NCBI RefSeq assembly: GCF_000746275.1
Contig: NZ_KN050829.1
Coordinates: forward strand, 1 to 64,000
Length of the DNA: 64,000 nucleotides
From: Thermopetrobacter sp. TC1
GTDB lineage: Bacteria > Pseudomonadota > Alphaproteobacteria > Rhizobiales > Aestuariivirgaceae
Reading direction: 5' to 3'
Shown here: positions 49,526 to 57,766 of the stretch, piece after piece
Layout of the letters: each line of letters opens with the position of its first letter
Numbering within the stretch: the stretch's first letter is position 1
Translations under genes and position numbers: made by a program
The notes under the pieces: generated by a model
Database searches by the model: none
The model's input: only the letters and a program-made list of their open reading frames with translations
What the model was told of the DNA's origin: nothing

Positions 49526-49726
49526 CCCGGCCGCTTAGGCCTAGCCCGCTTGCTGGCAACATGAAACGATCCTCGTGACACCCGCTGTCCGCCAAACCGC
49601 CCGGATGCCCCTGGCAGGGCAAAGACTTGGGCGCGGGCCCTTTTACGCATCAGCAAAGCCCGCCATCAAGTGATTGACGGTCACGATATCCCATGCCGGA
49701 AGAAAAGAGTCTATCCTTCAGAATGG

Positions 49727-49830
49727 CACATGACACGACGCTTGTATCGTCATACCGGCTTAAGCCGGAAACTTAAGGCCACGAATTCATGAATTTGCAT
49801 CACGAAACTTGGGCCTTTCGCTCAAGCGTG
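49727..49830 (+). mobile_element. MITE-like element, copy M4, truncated
   Basis: Left terminal repeat CACATGACACGACG (49727-49740), then ATCGTCATACCGGCTTAAGCC and ACTTAAGGCC, and TCACGAAACTTGGGCC. The right end is degraded. Confidence 0.6.
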
Positions 49831-50070
49831 TCCAATTGAATTGTTCTAAGCGTTGCAGGTCATTTTCACCACGAAAGATGTGAATACTCACATGCACCAT
49901 AGATGCTTTTACCAGGGCATTCTTTCCCCATCGCCCAAACTTGGAGTGGGTTATTTTTTATGTGGAATATCAATATATTACGTCATGCCGGGGCGTGTCC
50001 TGGGCATCCAGGGGCGGTTTATGCATGCGTTGGTGGCAGTCAGGAACGGTTCTTCCAGGTTAGAGGCTTA

Positions 50071-50197
50071 TCGCCGGAAGGATGTTGTACATCCTAACCC
50101 AACCTTTTGGCGGGGTTTCCAACCCCACCTATAGCATGAGTGGCGGGGTAACATACCCCGCCAAAACGTTCCGGAAGGGGATACAATCCCCTTCCGG
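50071..50197. repeat. Array of four short palindromes with 3-base loops (second array)
   Basis: GGATGT-TGT-ACATCC (50080-50094), GGCGGGGTT-TCC-AACCCCACC (50109-50129, one mismatch), GGCGGGGTA-ACA-TACCCCGCC (50142-50162), CCGGAAGGGGAT-ACA-ATCCCCTTCCGG (50171-50197, 12-bp perfect stems). The last is followed by CATTTTTT, terminator-like. Confidence 0.8.
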
Positions 50198-50440
50198 CAT
50201 TTTTTCATACGGCTCAGATCAAGCCTGCTGGAAAGCACCATCACCCACCAAAAACGCCTCATCCCTTGCCCTGGATTGCCGGGATCCCGGTTCAAGCCCG
50301 GGGACAGACAAGCCCGGGACAGGCAAGTCCGGCAATGATATTTTCCTATGGTTTTTCAATGAATTAAACAAACGCTTGTCGTCAGAAGCTAAATTGGCCC
50401 CAGTGCAACGGGCGGCAGGCAGAAAGCGCGCAAGATCCTA

Positions 50441-50559
50441 ACCTCCCCCTGATAGGGGGAGGTCGGCGCGAAGCGCCGGGAGGGGGTCGGGCCACAGGCT
50501 CATGAGGTTGCCGCCCGACCCCCTCCCTGCCCCTCCCCTCCCCCTGCCAGGGGGAGGGA
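50441..50559. repeat. Symmetric CTCCCCCTG repeat, copy R3
   Basis: CCTCCCCCTGATAGGGGGAG, GGTCGGCGCGAAGCGCCGG, GGGGGTCGGGC, GCCCGACCCCCTCCC, and CTCCCCCTGCCAGGGGGAG, in the symmetric order seen in R2 and R5. Confidence 0.9.
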
Positions 50560-50789
50560 AAAGCGGTGCTTCATGAGTGAAAGGAATATCAAGGGCAACT
50601 GAGTTGATGGAGTTTTATTTTTGTTTATCAATGAGTTAAATAACTGCTTCCTTGCTCATGGAAAGTTTTTTTCTTCGATCGATTTGCCGGCAACGGCATG
50701 CGTCCTGAATTTCCTTGAATACCCTTGGGCTGATCTGCGGGGTGATGAGACAGAGAGCGATCTGGTGGCGCGTCCTGCCAGGGTGGCCG

Positions 50790-52496
50790 TCAGGGCTTCA
50801 TCAGCAGGACAAAAAGAAGCAGGTTGAGAAGCAGCGAGCCGATGGCCAGCCATTTCCAGAAGGCTTCCGGATCGCGCTCGATCAGCGGCGCATCGGACCC
50901 GGTGGCGAATTTCGGATTGGGGCGGGAAAGGTCGCGCAAGAATTCGCTCATCAGCTGATAGCGCCGCTGAGGATCCTTGGCCACCGCCTTTTCGATGGCC
51001 CGGTCCATCCAAACGGGCACTTCCGGGTTATATCGCTTCACCGGCCGGTATTGCGCCCGCGCCGCCTGGCGTTCTGATTCCAGCGGCTTGCCGTAGGGCA
51101 GGCGGCCTGTGAGCATTTCATAGACAATGGCGCCGAGCGCGTAGATGTCCTGGCGCTTGTCCGGCCGCGCACCGCTCAAAGCTTCCGGCGCCACATAGCC
51201 GGCGGTGGCCAAAGGCCCGCGATCCTCTTCCGGCAGGCGCAGTTCCTCCAACGAAGCCACGTGCGCGGAGCCGAAGTCAATGAGTTTTACCGTGCCGTCG
51301 CGGTCGATCTTGATGTTTTCGGGCTTCAGATCCTGATGCACGATCTCGCGCCGGTGAAAGGCGCGCAGGCCCGAGACGATCTGCCGCGCAATGTCGCGCA
51401 CCTTGGACAGGGGCGGGCGCGGATTGTCGTTCATCCACTGCCTGAGCGTCGGCCCCTCGATGTATTCCATGCAGAAATAGAGAAAGGTGCGCGGGGTTTC
51501 GCGGCGAATGACCTTCGCCACATGCGGGCTGTCGATAAGCCGGCCGATCCATTCCTCGCGCATGAAATGCTCGATATAGGCCGGATCGTCCTCGTAATGC
51601 GGCGAGGGCGTCTTGACCACCACCAGCTGATCGCTCTCCCTATCCCGCGCCAGATACACCTGAGAGCGGGAGGAGGCATGCAGCTCGCGCACGATCTGCA
51701 GGCCGTCCAGCACCTGCCCCGGCTCCAGCGGCGGCGGAAAGGGAAGCGCCGCCAGCCGCTTGTGCCAGGCATGCTCATCCGGCACACCGGGATTGACAAT
51801 GCGCACGATCTGGCAGGTCACGTTGTCATCGCTGCCCCCTTCCAGTGCCGCTTCGCAGATGGCTTTGGCCGCCGCGTTCAGATCCTGCCCGTGCTTGTCG
51901 ATGAGGCGCACAATATCGGCATCCTTGAGCACGTCATGCACGCCGTCGGTGGTGAACACCAGAACATCGCCCGCCTCCACCGGCACCTCGCGATGTTCCA
52001 CCCGCACCGCCACGTCAATGCCCAGCGCGCGCGAGAGATAATCGCGCTTCTCCCCGATGGTGATGCGATGCAGGCGCGTCAGTGGCCTCAGCTCGCCACC
52101 GCGCAGCAGGGAAAGGCGCGAATCCCCCACGTGAAAGACATGCAACACGCCCGCTTTCAGAACCGCGCCGGTGAAGGTGGTGACCAGCCCGTGCCCGCTT
52201 GCGCCCTGTCCCTGCCCGTAAAGCCAGCGGTTGACCGAGGTGAGCACGCGCGAAACCGACGTTTCCACGCTCCAGCTTTCATGCGTGGCGTAATAGTCCT
52301 CAAGAAAGCTCTTCACCGCCGTTTCCGAGGCCGCCTTCGGCTGCGCACAGGAGCTCATGCCATCGGCCACGGCCATGGCCAGCCCCTTGGTCTCGCACAG
52401 GGGCGGCTCAGGCAGCAGCACGCCAAAGGAGTCGTCATTGCTCTCCTTCGGCCCCTTTTCCGAATGCTGGCCGATATCGATAACGGGCTTGCTCAT
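50790..52496 (-). CDS. PP2C phosphatase / Ser-Thr protein kinase fusion
   Basis: 568 residues from ATG 52496 (an ATG at 52502 adds two). Residues about 1-235: PP2C phosphatase with metal aspartates in AVADGMSS, VGDSRLSL, TTDGVHD and GGSDDNV. Residues about 260-530: Hanks-type kinase with VVKTPS (Lys), HQDLKPENI (catalytic loop, Gln in place of the usual Arg) and DFGSAH. C-terminal membrane helix WLAIGSLLLNLLLFVLLM. The kinase end would face the cytoplasm. This architecture next to narK/nirBD is known from nitrate-assimilation clusters of pseudomonads. It is downstream of narK on the same strand. Confidence 0.9.
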   Translation of the reverse strand: MSKPVIDIGQHSEKGPKESNDDSFGVLLPEPPLCETKGLAMAVADGMSSCAQPKAASETAVKSFLEDYYATHESWSVETSVSRVLTSVNRWLYGQGQGASGHGLVTTFTGAVLKAGVLHVFHVGDSRLSLLRGGELRPLTRLHRITIGEKRDYLSRALGIDVAVRVEHREVPVEAGDVLVFTTDGVHDVLKDADIVRLIDKHGQDLNAAAKAICEAALEGGSDDNVTCQIVRIVNPGVPDEHAWHKRLAALPFPPPLEPGQVLDGLQIVRELHASSRSQVYLARDRESDQLVVVKTPSPHYEDDPAYIEHFMREEWIGRLIDSPHVAKVIRRETPRTFLYFCMEYIEGPTLRQWMNDNPRPPLSKVRDIARQIVSGLRAFHRREIVHQDLKPENIKIDRDGTVKLIDFGSAHVASLEELRLPEEDRGPLATAGYVAPEALSGARPDKRQDIYALGAIVYEMLTGRLPYGKPLESERQAARAQYRPVKRYNPEVPVWMDRAIEKAVAKDPQRRYQLMSEFLRDLSRPNPKFATGSDAPLIERDPEAFWKWLAIGSLLLNLLLFVLLMKP

Positions 52497-52576
52497 ACGC
52501 ACATCCAGATGAATAAGGGAAGTTCTTCACACCAACAGTCATCGCAAGGCAGGGAAGGTGTCGCAATGTTCTTAAT

Positions 52577-52694
52577 CTTCCCCCTGATAGGGGGAAGTCC
52601 GGCGCGCCAGCGCCGGGAAGGGGGTCGGGCCGCACGCTCTTGACGATGTTGCCCGACCCCCCCCCCCACCCCCCCCCCCCCACCGGGAGGGGAT
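52577..52694. repeat. Symmetric CTCCCCCTG repeat, copy R4, with poly-C tracts
   Basis: CTTCCCCCTGATAGGGGGAAG, GGCGCGCCAGCGCC, GGGGGTCGGGC, then GCCCGA followed by C11 (52657-52667), A, C13 (52669-52681), and ACCGGGAGGGG. The C-runs replace the CTCCC..CTGCC part of other copies. Either replication slippage or an assembly error. Confidence 0.75.
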
Positions 52695-52750
52695 GCGGAT
52701 TGCGGTGGCTTAAACTCACTTTATGATCATGCCCTTATGTATACTCATGC

Positions 52751-54259
52751 TCACTCCACCTTGATCAGCTCCACCGTGCCGTCGGGCAGCACTTCCGCCA
52801 TGTGGCCCTTCGGCTCCTTCAGGAAGGCCCAGACCGCCAGAAGCGCAATCAGCCCGCAGGCGCCGATGAAGAGGAAGAATATCTTCGGCGTCACGAAGGA
52901 GAAGACGGTAAGGAACACCACCGCGCCCACGTTGCCATAGGCCCCCACCTGCCCGGCGATCTGGCCCGTTAAGCGGCGCTTGATCAGCGGCACCATGGCG
53001 AACACCGCACCCTCGCCGGACTGCACGAAGAAGGAGCACAGCATGGTGAGAGCAACCGCCAGCGGCAGCCAGGTGCCGGAATCGATGGTGCTCATGCCGA
53101 AATACCCTAGCGCCAGCCCCGCCAGCAGCACCATCAGGCTGCCGCGCCGGCCGAACTTGTCGGAAATCAGCCCGCCGGCGGGCCGCGCCAGAAGGTTCAT
53201 GAAGGCATAGGATGAGGCAAGCAAACCGGCGGTAACGGCAGACAGGCCGAAGGTGTCGGCAAAGAACCGGGGCAGCATGGACACCACCGCCAGCTCCGAG
53301 CCGAAGGTGGCGAAATAGGCAATATCCAGCGCCACCACCTGCCGGAAGTCATAGCGGTCCAGCTCCGGCACCTCGCGCTCGAAAACGTGCTTGTTGATCT
53401 CCCAGATGTGATAGGCCTGCCACAGATAAAGGCCGAGCAACACGGCATAGGCCGTCCATTCCAGCCAGCCGGGCAGGACGCCCAGGTTCGCCTGCCCCAG
53501 CTTCCACACCAAAAGCCCGAGCGCCAGCACCAAAGGCGCCTTCATGAGAAGCAGCAGCCAGAAATCGCGCGGGGAGGTGACCTCCAGCGCGCCGGTGCGC
53601 TTCGGCCGGAAATAGGTGGAGCCCTTCGGCGTGTTGGATACGGCGAAGAAATAGAACACACCGTAGATGATGGCGATGACGCCGGACAGGGCGATGGCCC
53701 AGCGCCAGCCATTCTCGCCGCCGAAGAGCAGGGCGATGGAGGGAATGGTCATGGCCGCCGCCGCCGAGCCGAAATTGCCCCAGCCGCCGTAGATGCCTTC
53801 CGCCAGGCCCACGGTCTTCGCCGGGAACCATTCGGAGATCATGCGAATGCCGATGACGAAGCCGGCGCCGATGAAGCCCTGCAGGAACCGCAGGATGGCC
53901 GCCTGCACGAAGTCCTGCGACAGGGCGAAGGCAACCGAAATGGCACCGCCGATGATAAGCAGGGCCGAATAGACCTGCCTAGGCCCGAACTTGTCCACCA
54001 GCATGCCGATGACGATGCGCGCCGGGATCGTCATGGCCACGTTGAGAATGAGCAGGGTCTTAAGCTCCTGCTTGGTCAGGCCCAGCGACTGCTCGATCAT
54101 CTTCAGCAGCGGCGCGTGGTTGAACCACACATAGAAGGTGATGAAAAAGGCGATCCAGGTGAAATGCAGCACGCGGATTTCCGGGCGGTTGAATGCCAGC
54201 GGGTTAAGCCGCGCGGGGGCGCTTTCCGTTTCTGAAAGCCTGCTCGTGTCCTTGCTCAT
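52751..54259 (-). CDS. narK: NarK/NasA-type nitrate/nitrite transporter (MFS)
   Basis: 502 residues from ATG 54259 ([12 protein letters not shown]), with GGGAGA 8 bases upstream; an ATG at 54280 is less likely. Twelve membrane helices can be traced. The nitrate-signature regions are present: [27 protein letters not shown]-type segment near residue 140 with the substrate Arg, and [16 protein letters not shown] near 430. It imports nitrate, or exchanges nitrate for nitrite, across the inner membrane. A sigma-54 promoter at 54330-54346 lies about 70 bases upstream. Confidence 0.92.
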   Translation of the reverse strand: MSKDTSRLSETESAPARLNPLAFNRPEIRVLHFTWIAFFITFYVWFNHAPLLKMIEQSLGLTKQELKTLLILNVAMTIPARIVIGMLVDKFGPRQVYSALLIIGGAISVAFALSQDFVQAAILRFLQGFIGAGFVIGIRMISEWFPAKTVGLAEGIYGGWGNFGSAAAAMTIPSIALLFGGENGWRWAIALSGVIAIIYGVFYFFAVSNTPKGSTYFRPKRTGALEVTSPRDFWLLLLMKAPLVLALGLLVWKLGQANLGVLPGWLEWTAYAVLLGLYLWQAYHIWEINKHVFEREVPELDRYDFRQVVALDIAYFATFGSELAVVSMLPRFFADTFGLSAVTAGLLASSYAFMNLLARPAGGLISDKFGRRGSLMVLLAGLALGYFGMSTIDSGTWLPLAVALTMLCSFFVQSGEGAVFAMVPLIKRRLTGQIAGQVGAYGNVGAVVFLTVFSFVTPKIFFLFIGACGLIALLAVWAFLKEPKGHMAEVLPDGTVELIKVE

Positions 54260-54329
54260 GGTGAAGTCTCCCGACAACATGCCGCCTGCCCGGGCAAGGA
54301 GGCGTCATTCACGCTCGCACGGGAGAAGG

Positions 54330-54346
54330 AGCAAGGGGTGTGCCAG
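54330..54346 (-). promoter_or_regulatory. Sigma-54 promoter of narK
   Basis: On the minus strand CTGGCACACCCCTTGCT: TGGCAC for the -24 element, 4 bases, TTGCT for -12. This matches consensus YTGGCACG-N4-TTGCW except the last base of the -24 box. It would start transcription about 60 bases before the narK ATG. Confidence 0.8.
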
Positions 54347-54577
54347 TTTTCCGTGATGCGGAGAGGATGACCTAACGTTTTGTTTTTCAACGGCAAAAAT
54401 AAATGCACAAAAATCATGCATGAAAATAGACTGCATAAAAATTAGTCAATTAAATGCGCGTTTGCCTGTTCATCAGGCATTTTTTCCAATGTCCCTGCCT
54501 GAGCGCTCACAAGGGCGGTATCTCAAAATGCCAGGAAAATCAACAGCTTGCCGTTTTCCTCTTCACGTCCCGCCCGT
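54347..54577. promoter_or_regulatory. Shared narK-nirB control region with NtrC-like dyad
   Basis: AT-rich (54370-54480) between two divergent sigma-54 promoters. TGCACAAAAATCATGCA (54404-54420) has the 17-base length and TGCAC/TGCA ends of an NtrC box. A further TGCA lies at 54432-54435. The dyad is about 70 bases from the narK -24 element and about 165 from the nirB one, within normal enhancer distance. No gene. Confidence 0.5.
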
Positions 54578-54594
54578 TTGGCACGGCCCTTGTA
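54578..54594 (+). promoter_or_regulatory. Sigma-54 promoter of nirB
   Basis: TTGGCACGGCCCTTGTA: TTGGCACG for -24 (full match), 4 bases, TTG plus T where the consensus has C at -12. The leader to the nirB ATG would be about 135 bases. Confidence 0.7.
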
Positions 54595-54611
54595 TTGCAA
54601 TTGACGTGCAT

Positions 54612-54661
54612 GAGCGGCGCCGCCTTGCCCGGCAAGGCAGGCCCTGCAGGAAAAGGCGCTC
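54612..54661 (+). promoter_or_regulatory. Structured leader upstream of nirB
   Basis: GAGCGGCGCC (54612-54621) can pair with GGCGCTC (54655-54661) around an inner hairpin GCCTTGCC/GGCAAGGC (54622-54638). Nitrate genes of other proteobacteria use leader hairpins read by NasR or NasT; no NasT is seen in the window and there is no U-tract, so this is only suggestive. Confidence 0.3.
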
Positions 54662-54742
54662 ACATGATCAGGGCGCGGTGCGGGCCTTCGGCGCTGAAGT
54701 GCGGGATGAAGGGTCTTAAGAAGGCAAATGGAAGCCAGGACG

Positions 54743-57187
54743 ATGAACAGCAGGGAACAGGAACGCCTCGTCGTCATCGGAAACGGCATGGCCGGTGTGC
54801 GCACGGTGGAGGAGATCCTCAAGCTCGATCCGGCGCGCTATGCCATCACCGTCATCGGCGAGGAACCATACGGCAATTACAACCGCATCCTTCTCTCTCC
54901 GGTGCTGGCGGGCGAGAGCACCCTTGATGACATCATGCTCAACCCGCCCGAATGGTATGCGGAAAACGGCATTGAGCTGATCTCCGGCGTGCGGGCTACT
55001 GCCATCGACCGCGCCCGGCGCGAGGTGGTGCTGGCCGATGAACGCCGCGTGCCCTATGACCGGCTGATCATCGCCACCGGCTCGCGCCCCTTCATCCTGC
55101 CCGTGCCGGGCAATGACCTTGAAGGCGTCATCGGCTTCCGTGACATCGCCGACGTGGAAACCATGCTTCAGGCGGCGAAAAACCATCGCCATGCCGTGGT
55201 CATCGGCGGCGGCCTTTTGGGCCTGGAGGCTGCCAACGGCCTGATGAAGAACGGCATGGAAGTGACCGTTGTCCACCTCATGGACACGCTCATGGAGCGC
55301 CAGCTGGACGCGGAGGCCGGCGCCATGCTGCGCCGCTCGCTTGAGGAGCGGGGCATGAAATTCGTCATGCCGGCCAAAACCACCGAGATCCTCGGCGATG
55401 AAAATGGTCGCGTGCGCGCGGTGAAGCTTGAGGACGGCACGGAAATCCCCGCCGAGCTGGTGGTCATGACCGCCGGCATCGTGCCCAACAAGGAAATTGC
55501 CGAAGAGGCGGGGCTCTATTGCGAGCGCGGCATTGTCGTGAACGACTATCTCATGACCTATGACCCGCGCATCTATGCCGTCGGCGAATGCGTGCAGCAT
55601 CGCGGCGTGTGCTATGGCCTCGTGGCGCCGTTGTATGAACAGGCGCGCGTGCTGGCCAACCATCTGGCCGGGCGCGGCTGGATGACCTACGAAGGCTCGG
55701 TGACCTCCACCAAGCTGAAGGTGACCGGCATTGACCTGTTCTCCGCCGGCAATTTCCTTGGCGGCAACGGCGCTGATGAGCTGATCCTCAAGGATGAAAA
55801 GGGCGGCGTCTACAAGAAGCTGGTGATTGAGGACAACCGCCTCACCGGTGCGGTGCTCTATGGCGATACGGTGGACGGCACCTGGTATTTCCAGCTCATC
55901 CGCGAAGGCTCGGACATTTCCGACATCCGCGGCCGCCTGCTGTTCGGTCAGGCGCATTTGGGCGATGCCGGCCATGCTGAGGACAGCGTGGCCCACCTGC
56001 CGGATGATGCCGAGATCTGCGGCTGCAACGGCGTGAGCAAGGGCGAGATTATCGCCGCCATCAAGGAGCAGGGCCTGTTCACGCTGGAGGATGTGCGCAA
56101 GGTCACCAAGGCTTCGGCCTCCTGCGGCTCCTGCACCGGCCTGGTGGAACAGATTCTCGCGTCCGTGCTGGGCGGGGATTATTCCGCCGCGCCCTCGGAA
56201 AAGCCCCTGTGCGGCTGTACTGACTACACCCATGATCAGGTGCGCAAGGCCATTCTCGACAACGGGCTGAAGAGCATTCCCGATGTCATGAAATTCCTCG
56301 AATGGCGCACGCCCAACGGCTGCGCCACCTGCCGCCCGGCGCTGAACTATTACCTGCTCTGCGCCTGGCCCGGTGAATACGAGGATGACCTGCGCTCCCG
56401 CTTCATCAACGAGCGCGCCCACGGCAACATCCAGAAGGACGGCACCTATTCCGTGGTGCCGCGCATGTTCGGCGGCGTGACCACGCCGGAGGAGCTGCGC
56501 GCCATTGCCGATGCCGCGGAGAAATATGGCGCGAAGGAAGTGAAGGTCACCGGCGGGCAGCGCATCGACCTTTTTGGCATCAGGAAGGAAGACCTGCCGA
56601 ACATCTGGCGCGATCTCAACAAGGCGGGCCTCATCTCCGGCCATGCTTATGGCAAGGCGCTGCGCACGGTGAAGACCTGCGTGGGCGCACAGTGGTGCCG
56701 CTTCGGCACGCAGGATTCAACGGGGCTCGGCATCAAGCTGGAGAAGCTCACCTGGGGCAGCTGGATGCCGCACAAGTTCAAGATGGGCGTTTCAGGCTGT
56801 CCGCGCAATTGCGCCGAGGCCACCATCAAGGACTTTGGCGTGGTTTGCGTCGATTCCGGCTACGAGCTGCACGTGGGCGGCAACGGCGGCATCAAGGTGC
56901 GGGTGACAGACCTCATCGCCAAGGTGAAAACGGAGGAGGAAGTGCTGGAATGGGCCGGCGCCTTCATCCAGCTCTATCGCGAGACCGCGCACTATCTGGA
57001 GCGCACCGCCCCGTGGATCGAGCGCAAGGGCCTCTCCTGGGTGAAGGAGCGGCTGGAGGACGAGAAGAACCGCAAGGCACTGTTTGAGCGCTTCCGCTTC
57101 TCCCAGCAGTTCGCGCAAGTCGACCCCTGGGCGGAGATGGCCGAAAAGCACGAGGATGAGTTCAAACCCGTGGCGGAGCTGGTGTGA
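54743..57187 (+). CDS. nirB: NADH-dependent nitrite reductase, large subunit
   Basis: 814 residues from ATG 54743 (MNSREQERLVVIGNGMAG); ATG 54728 would add five. It reduces nitrite to ammonium with NADH in the cytoplasm. Order: FAD/NAD oxidoreductase (GNGMAGVRTVEEIL; VVIGGGLLGLEAANGL), two BFD-like [2Fe-2S] domains (CGCNGVSKGEII..CGSC; CGCTDYTHDQVRKAI..CATC), then the sirohaem/[4Fe-4S] domain with TCVGAQWCRFG (C-x5-C) and GCPRNCAEA (C-x3-C). All cluster ligands are present. Its stop overlaps the nirD start by 4 bases. Confidence 0.97.
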   Translation: MNSREQERLVVIGNGMAGVRTVEEILKLDPARYAITVIGEEPYGNYNRILLSPVLAGESTLDDIMLNPPEWYAENGIELISGVRATAIDRARREVVLADERRVPYDRLIIATGSRPFILPVPGNDLEGVIGFRDIADVETMLQAAKNHRHAVVIGGGLLGLEAANGLMKNGMEVTVVHLMDTLMERQLDAEAGAMLRRSLEERGMKFVMPAKTTEILGDENGRVRAVKLEDGTEIPAELVVMTAGIVPNKEIAEEAGLYCERGIVVNDYLMTYDPRIYAVGECVQHRGVCYGLVAPLYEQARVLANHLAGRGWMTYEGSVTSTKLKVTGIDLFSAGNFLGGNGADELILKDEKGGVYKKLVIEDNRLTGAVLYGDTVDGTWYFQLIREGSDISDIRGRLLFGQAHLGDAGHAEDSVAHLPDDAEICGCNGVSKGEIIAAIKEQGLFTLEDVRKVTKASASCGSCTGLVEQILASVLGGDYSAAPSEKPLCGCTDYTHDQVRKAILDNGLKSIPDVMKFLEWRTPNGCATCRPALNYYLLCAWPGEYEDDLRSRFINERAHGNIQKDGTYSVVPRMFGGVTTPEELRAIADAAEKYGAKEVKVTGGQRIDLFGIRKEDLPNIWRDLNKAGLISGHAYGKALRTVKTCVGAQWCRFGTQDSTGLGIKLEKLTWGSWMPHKFKMGVSGCPRNCAEATIKDFGVVCVDSGYELHVGGNGGIKVRVTDLIAKVKTEEEVLEWAGAFIQLYRETAHYLERTAPWIERKGLSWVKERLEDEKNRKALFERFRFSQQFAQVDPWAEMAEKHEDEFKPVAELV

Positions 57188-57516
57188 TGACGACTGTGAC
57201 CGATGAGTGGGTGAAGGTGGCCGAGGTGGCGGACATTCCGCCGCTGTCGGGCAGGGTGGTGCGCACGAAGAGTGGCGACATCGCCCTGTTCCATGCGGGC
57301 GATGGCAACTTCTACGCCATTGACAACCGCTGCCCGCACAAGGGCGGGCCGCTCTCGGAAGGCATCGTGCACGACTGTCACGTCACCTGCCCGCTGCACA
57401 ACTGGGTGCTGAACCTGAAAACCGGCGAGGCGGAAGCGCCGGATGAAGGAAAGGTGGCCACCTATGAAGTGAAGGTAAAAGACGGCGCGGTTTACCTGAA
57501 GCTGGGCGGGGCGTGA
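57184..57516 (+). CDS. nirD: Nitrite reductase small subunit, Rieske type
   Basis: 110 residues. Rieske ligands are intact: CPHKGG (C-x-H) and CPLHNW (C-x-x-H), so it should hold a [2Fe-2S] cluster, unlike E. coli NirD, which lacks the ligands. The ATGA overlap with nirB suggests coupled translation. It is followed by repeat R5 before the nitrate reductase. Confidence 0.95.
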   Translation: MMTTVTDEWVKVAEVADIPPLSGRVVRTKSGDIALFHAGDGNFYAIDNRCPHKGGPLSEGIVHDCHVTCPLHNWVLNLKTGEAEAPDEGKVATYEVKVKDGAVYLKLGGA

Positions 57517-57542
57517 TGGAGGTTGGAACTCCCCTCCCTTTT

Positions 57543-57657
57543 CCTCCCCCTGGTAGGGGGAGGTCGGCCCCGCAGGGGCCGGGAGGGGGTCGGGCCGCAG
57601 ACGCATGAGGTCGTTGCCCGACCCCCTCCCTGTCCCTCCCCCTGCCAGGGGGAGGGA
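57543..57657. repeat. Symmetric CTCCCCCTG repeat, copy R5
   Basis: CCTCCCCCTGGTAGGGGGAGG, GGTCGGCCCCGCAGGGGCCGG, GGGGGTCGGGC, GCCCGACCCCCTCCC and CTCCCCCTGCCAGGGGGAG. It lies between nirD and nasA, inside what would be one transcript, so the hairpins could tune downstream expression. A fragment TTTCGCCGGGATGACGAG (57718-57735) of the M family follows. Confidence 0.9.
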
Positions 57658-57766
57658 ACAAAAACGGATCGGTCCCGTGAGATAGAAACGCACGAGGATG
57701 CGGCACGAGATCGCGTCTTTCGCCGGGATGACGAGCGGGACACAAACACGGAAATGGAAGAAGACC

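Larger units (their letters stand above)
49526..50789. repeat. 1.26-kb gene-free block of stacked repeats (copy D and E of the composite repeat)
   Basis: No gene. It holds M4 (49727-49830), then composite copy D read in reverse from about 49876 to 50410 (the reverse complement of copy C, with CGGCTCAGATCAAGCCTGCTGG, CCTGGATTGCCGGGATCCCGG, TCAATGAATTAAACAAACGC). A palindrome array (50071-50197) interrupts copy D. R3 follows at 50441-50559. A partial copy E (50610-50740) carries TTTATCAATGAGTTAAATAA and CCTGAATTTCCTTGAATACC. Confidence 0.8.

Noticed and set aside
54420-54927. Short plus-strand frames upstream of and overlapping the nirB start
   Set aside because: They cross the sigma-54 promoter and leader, have no Shine-Dalgarno of note and no family features.
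57698-57766. Upstream ATG for the nitrate reductase
   Set aside because: The added residues derive from an M-family repeat fragment; GGAAGAAG supports ATG 57767.
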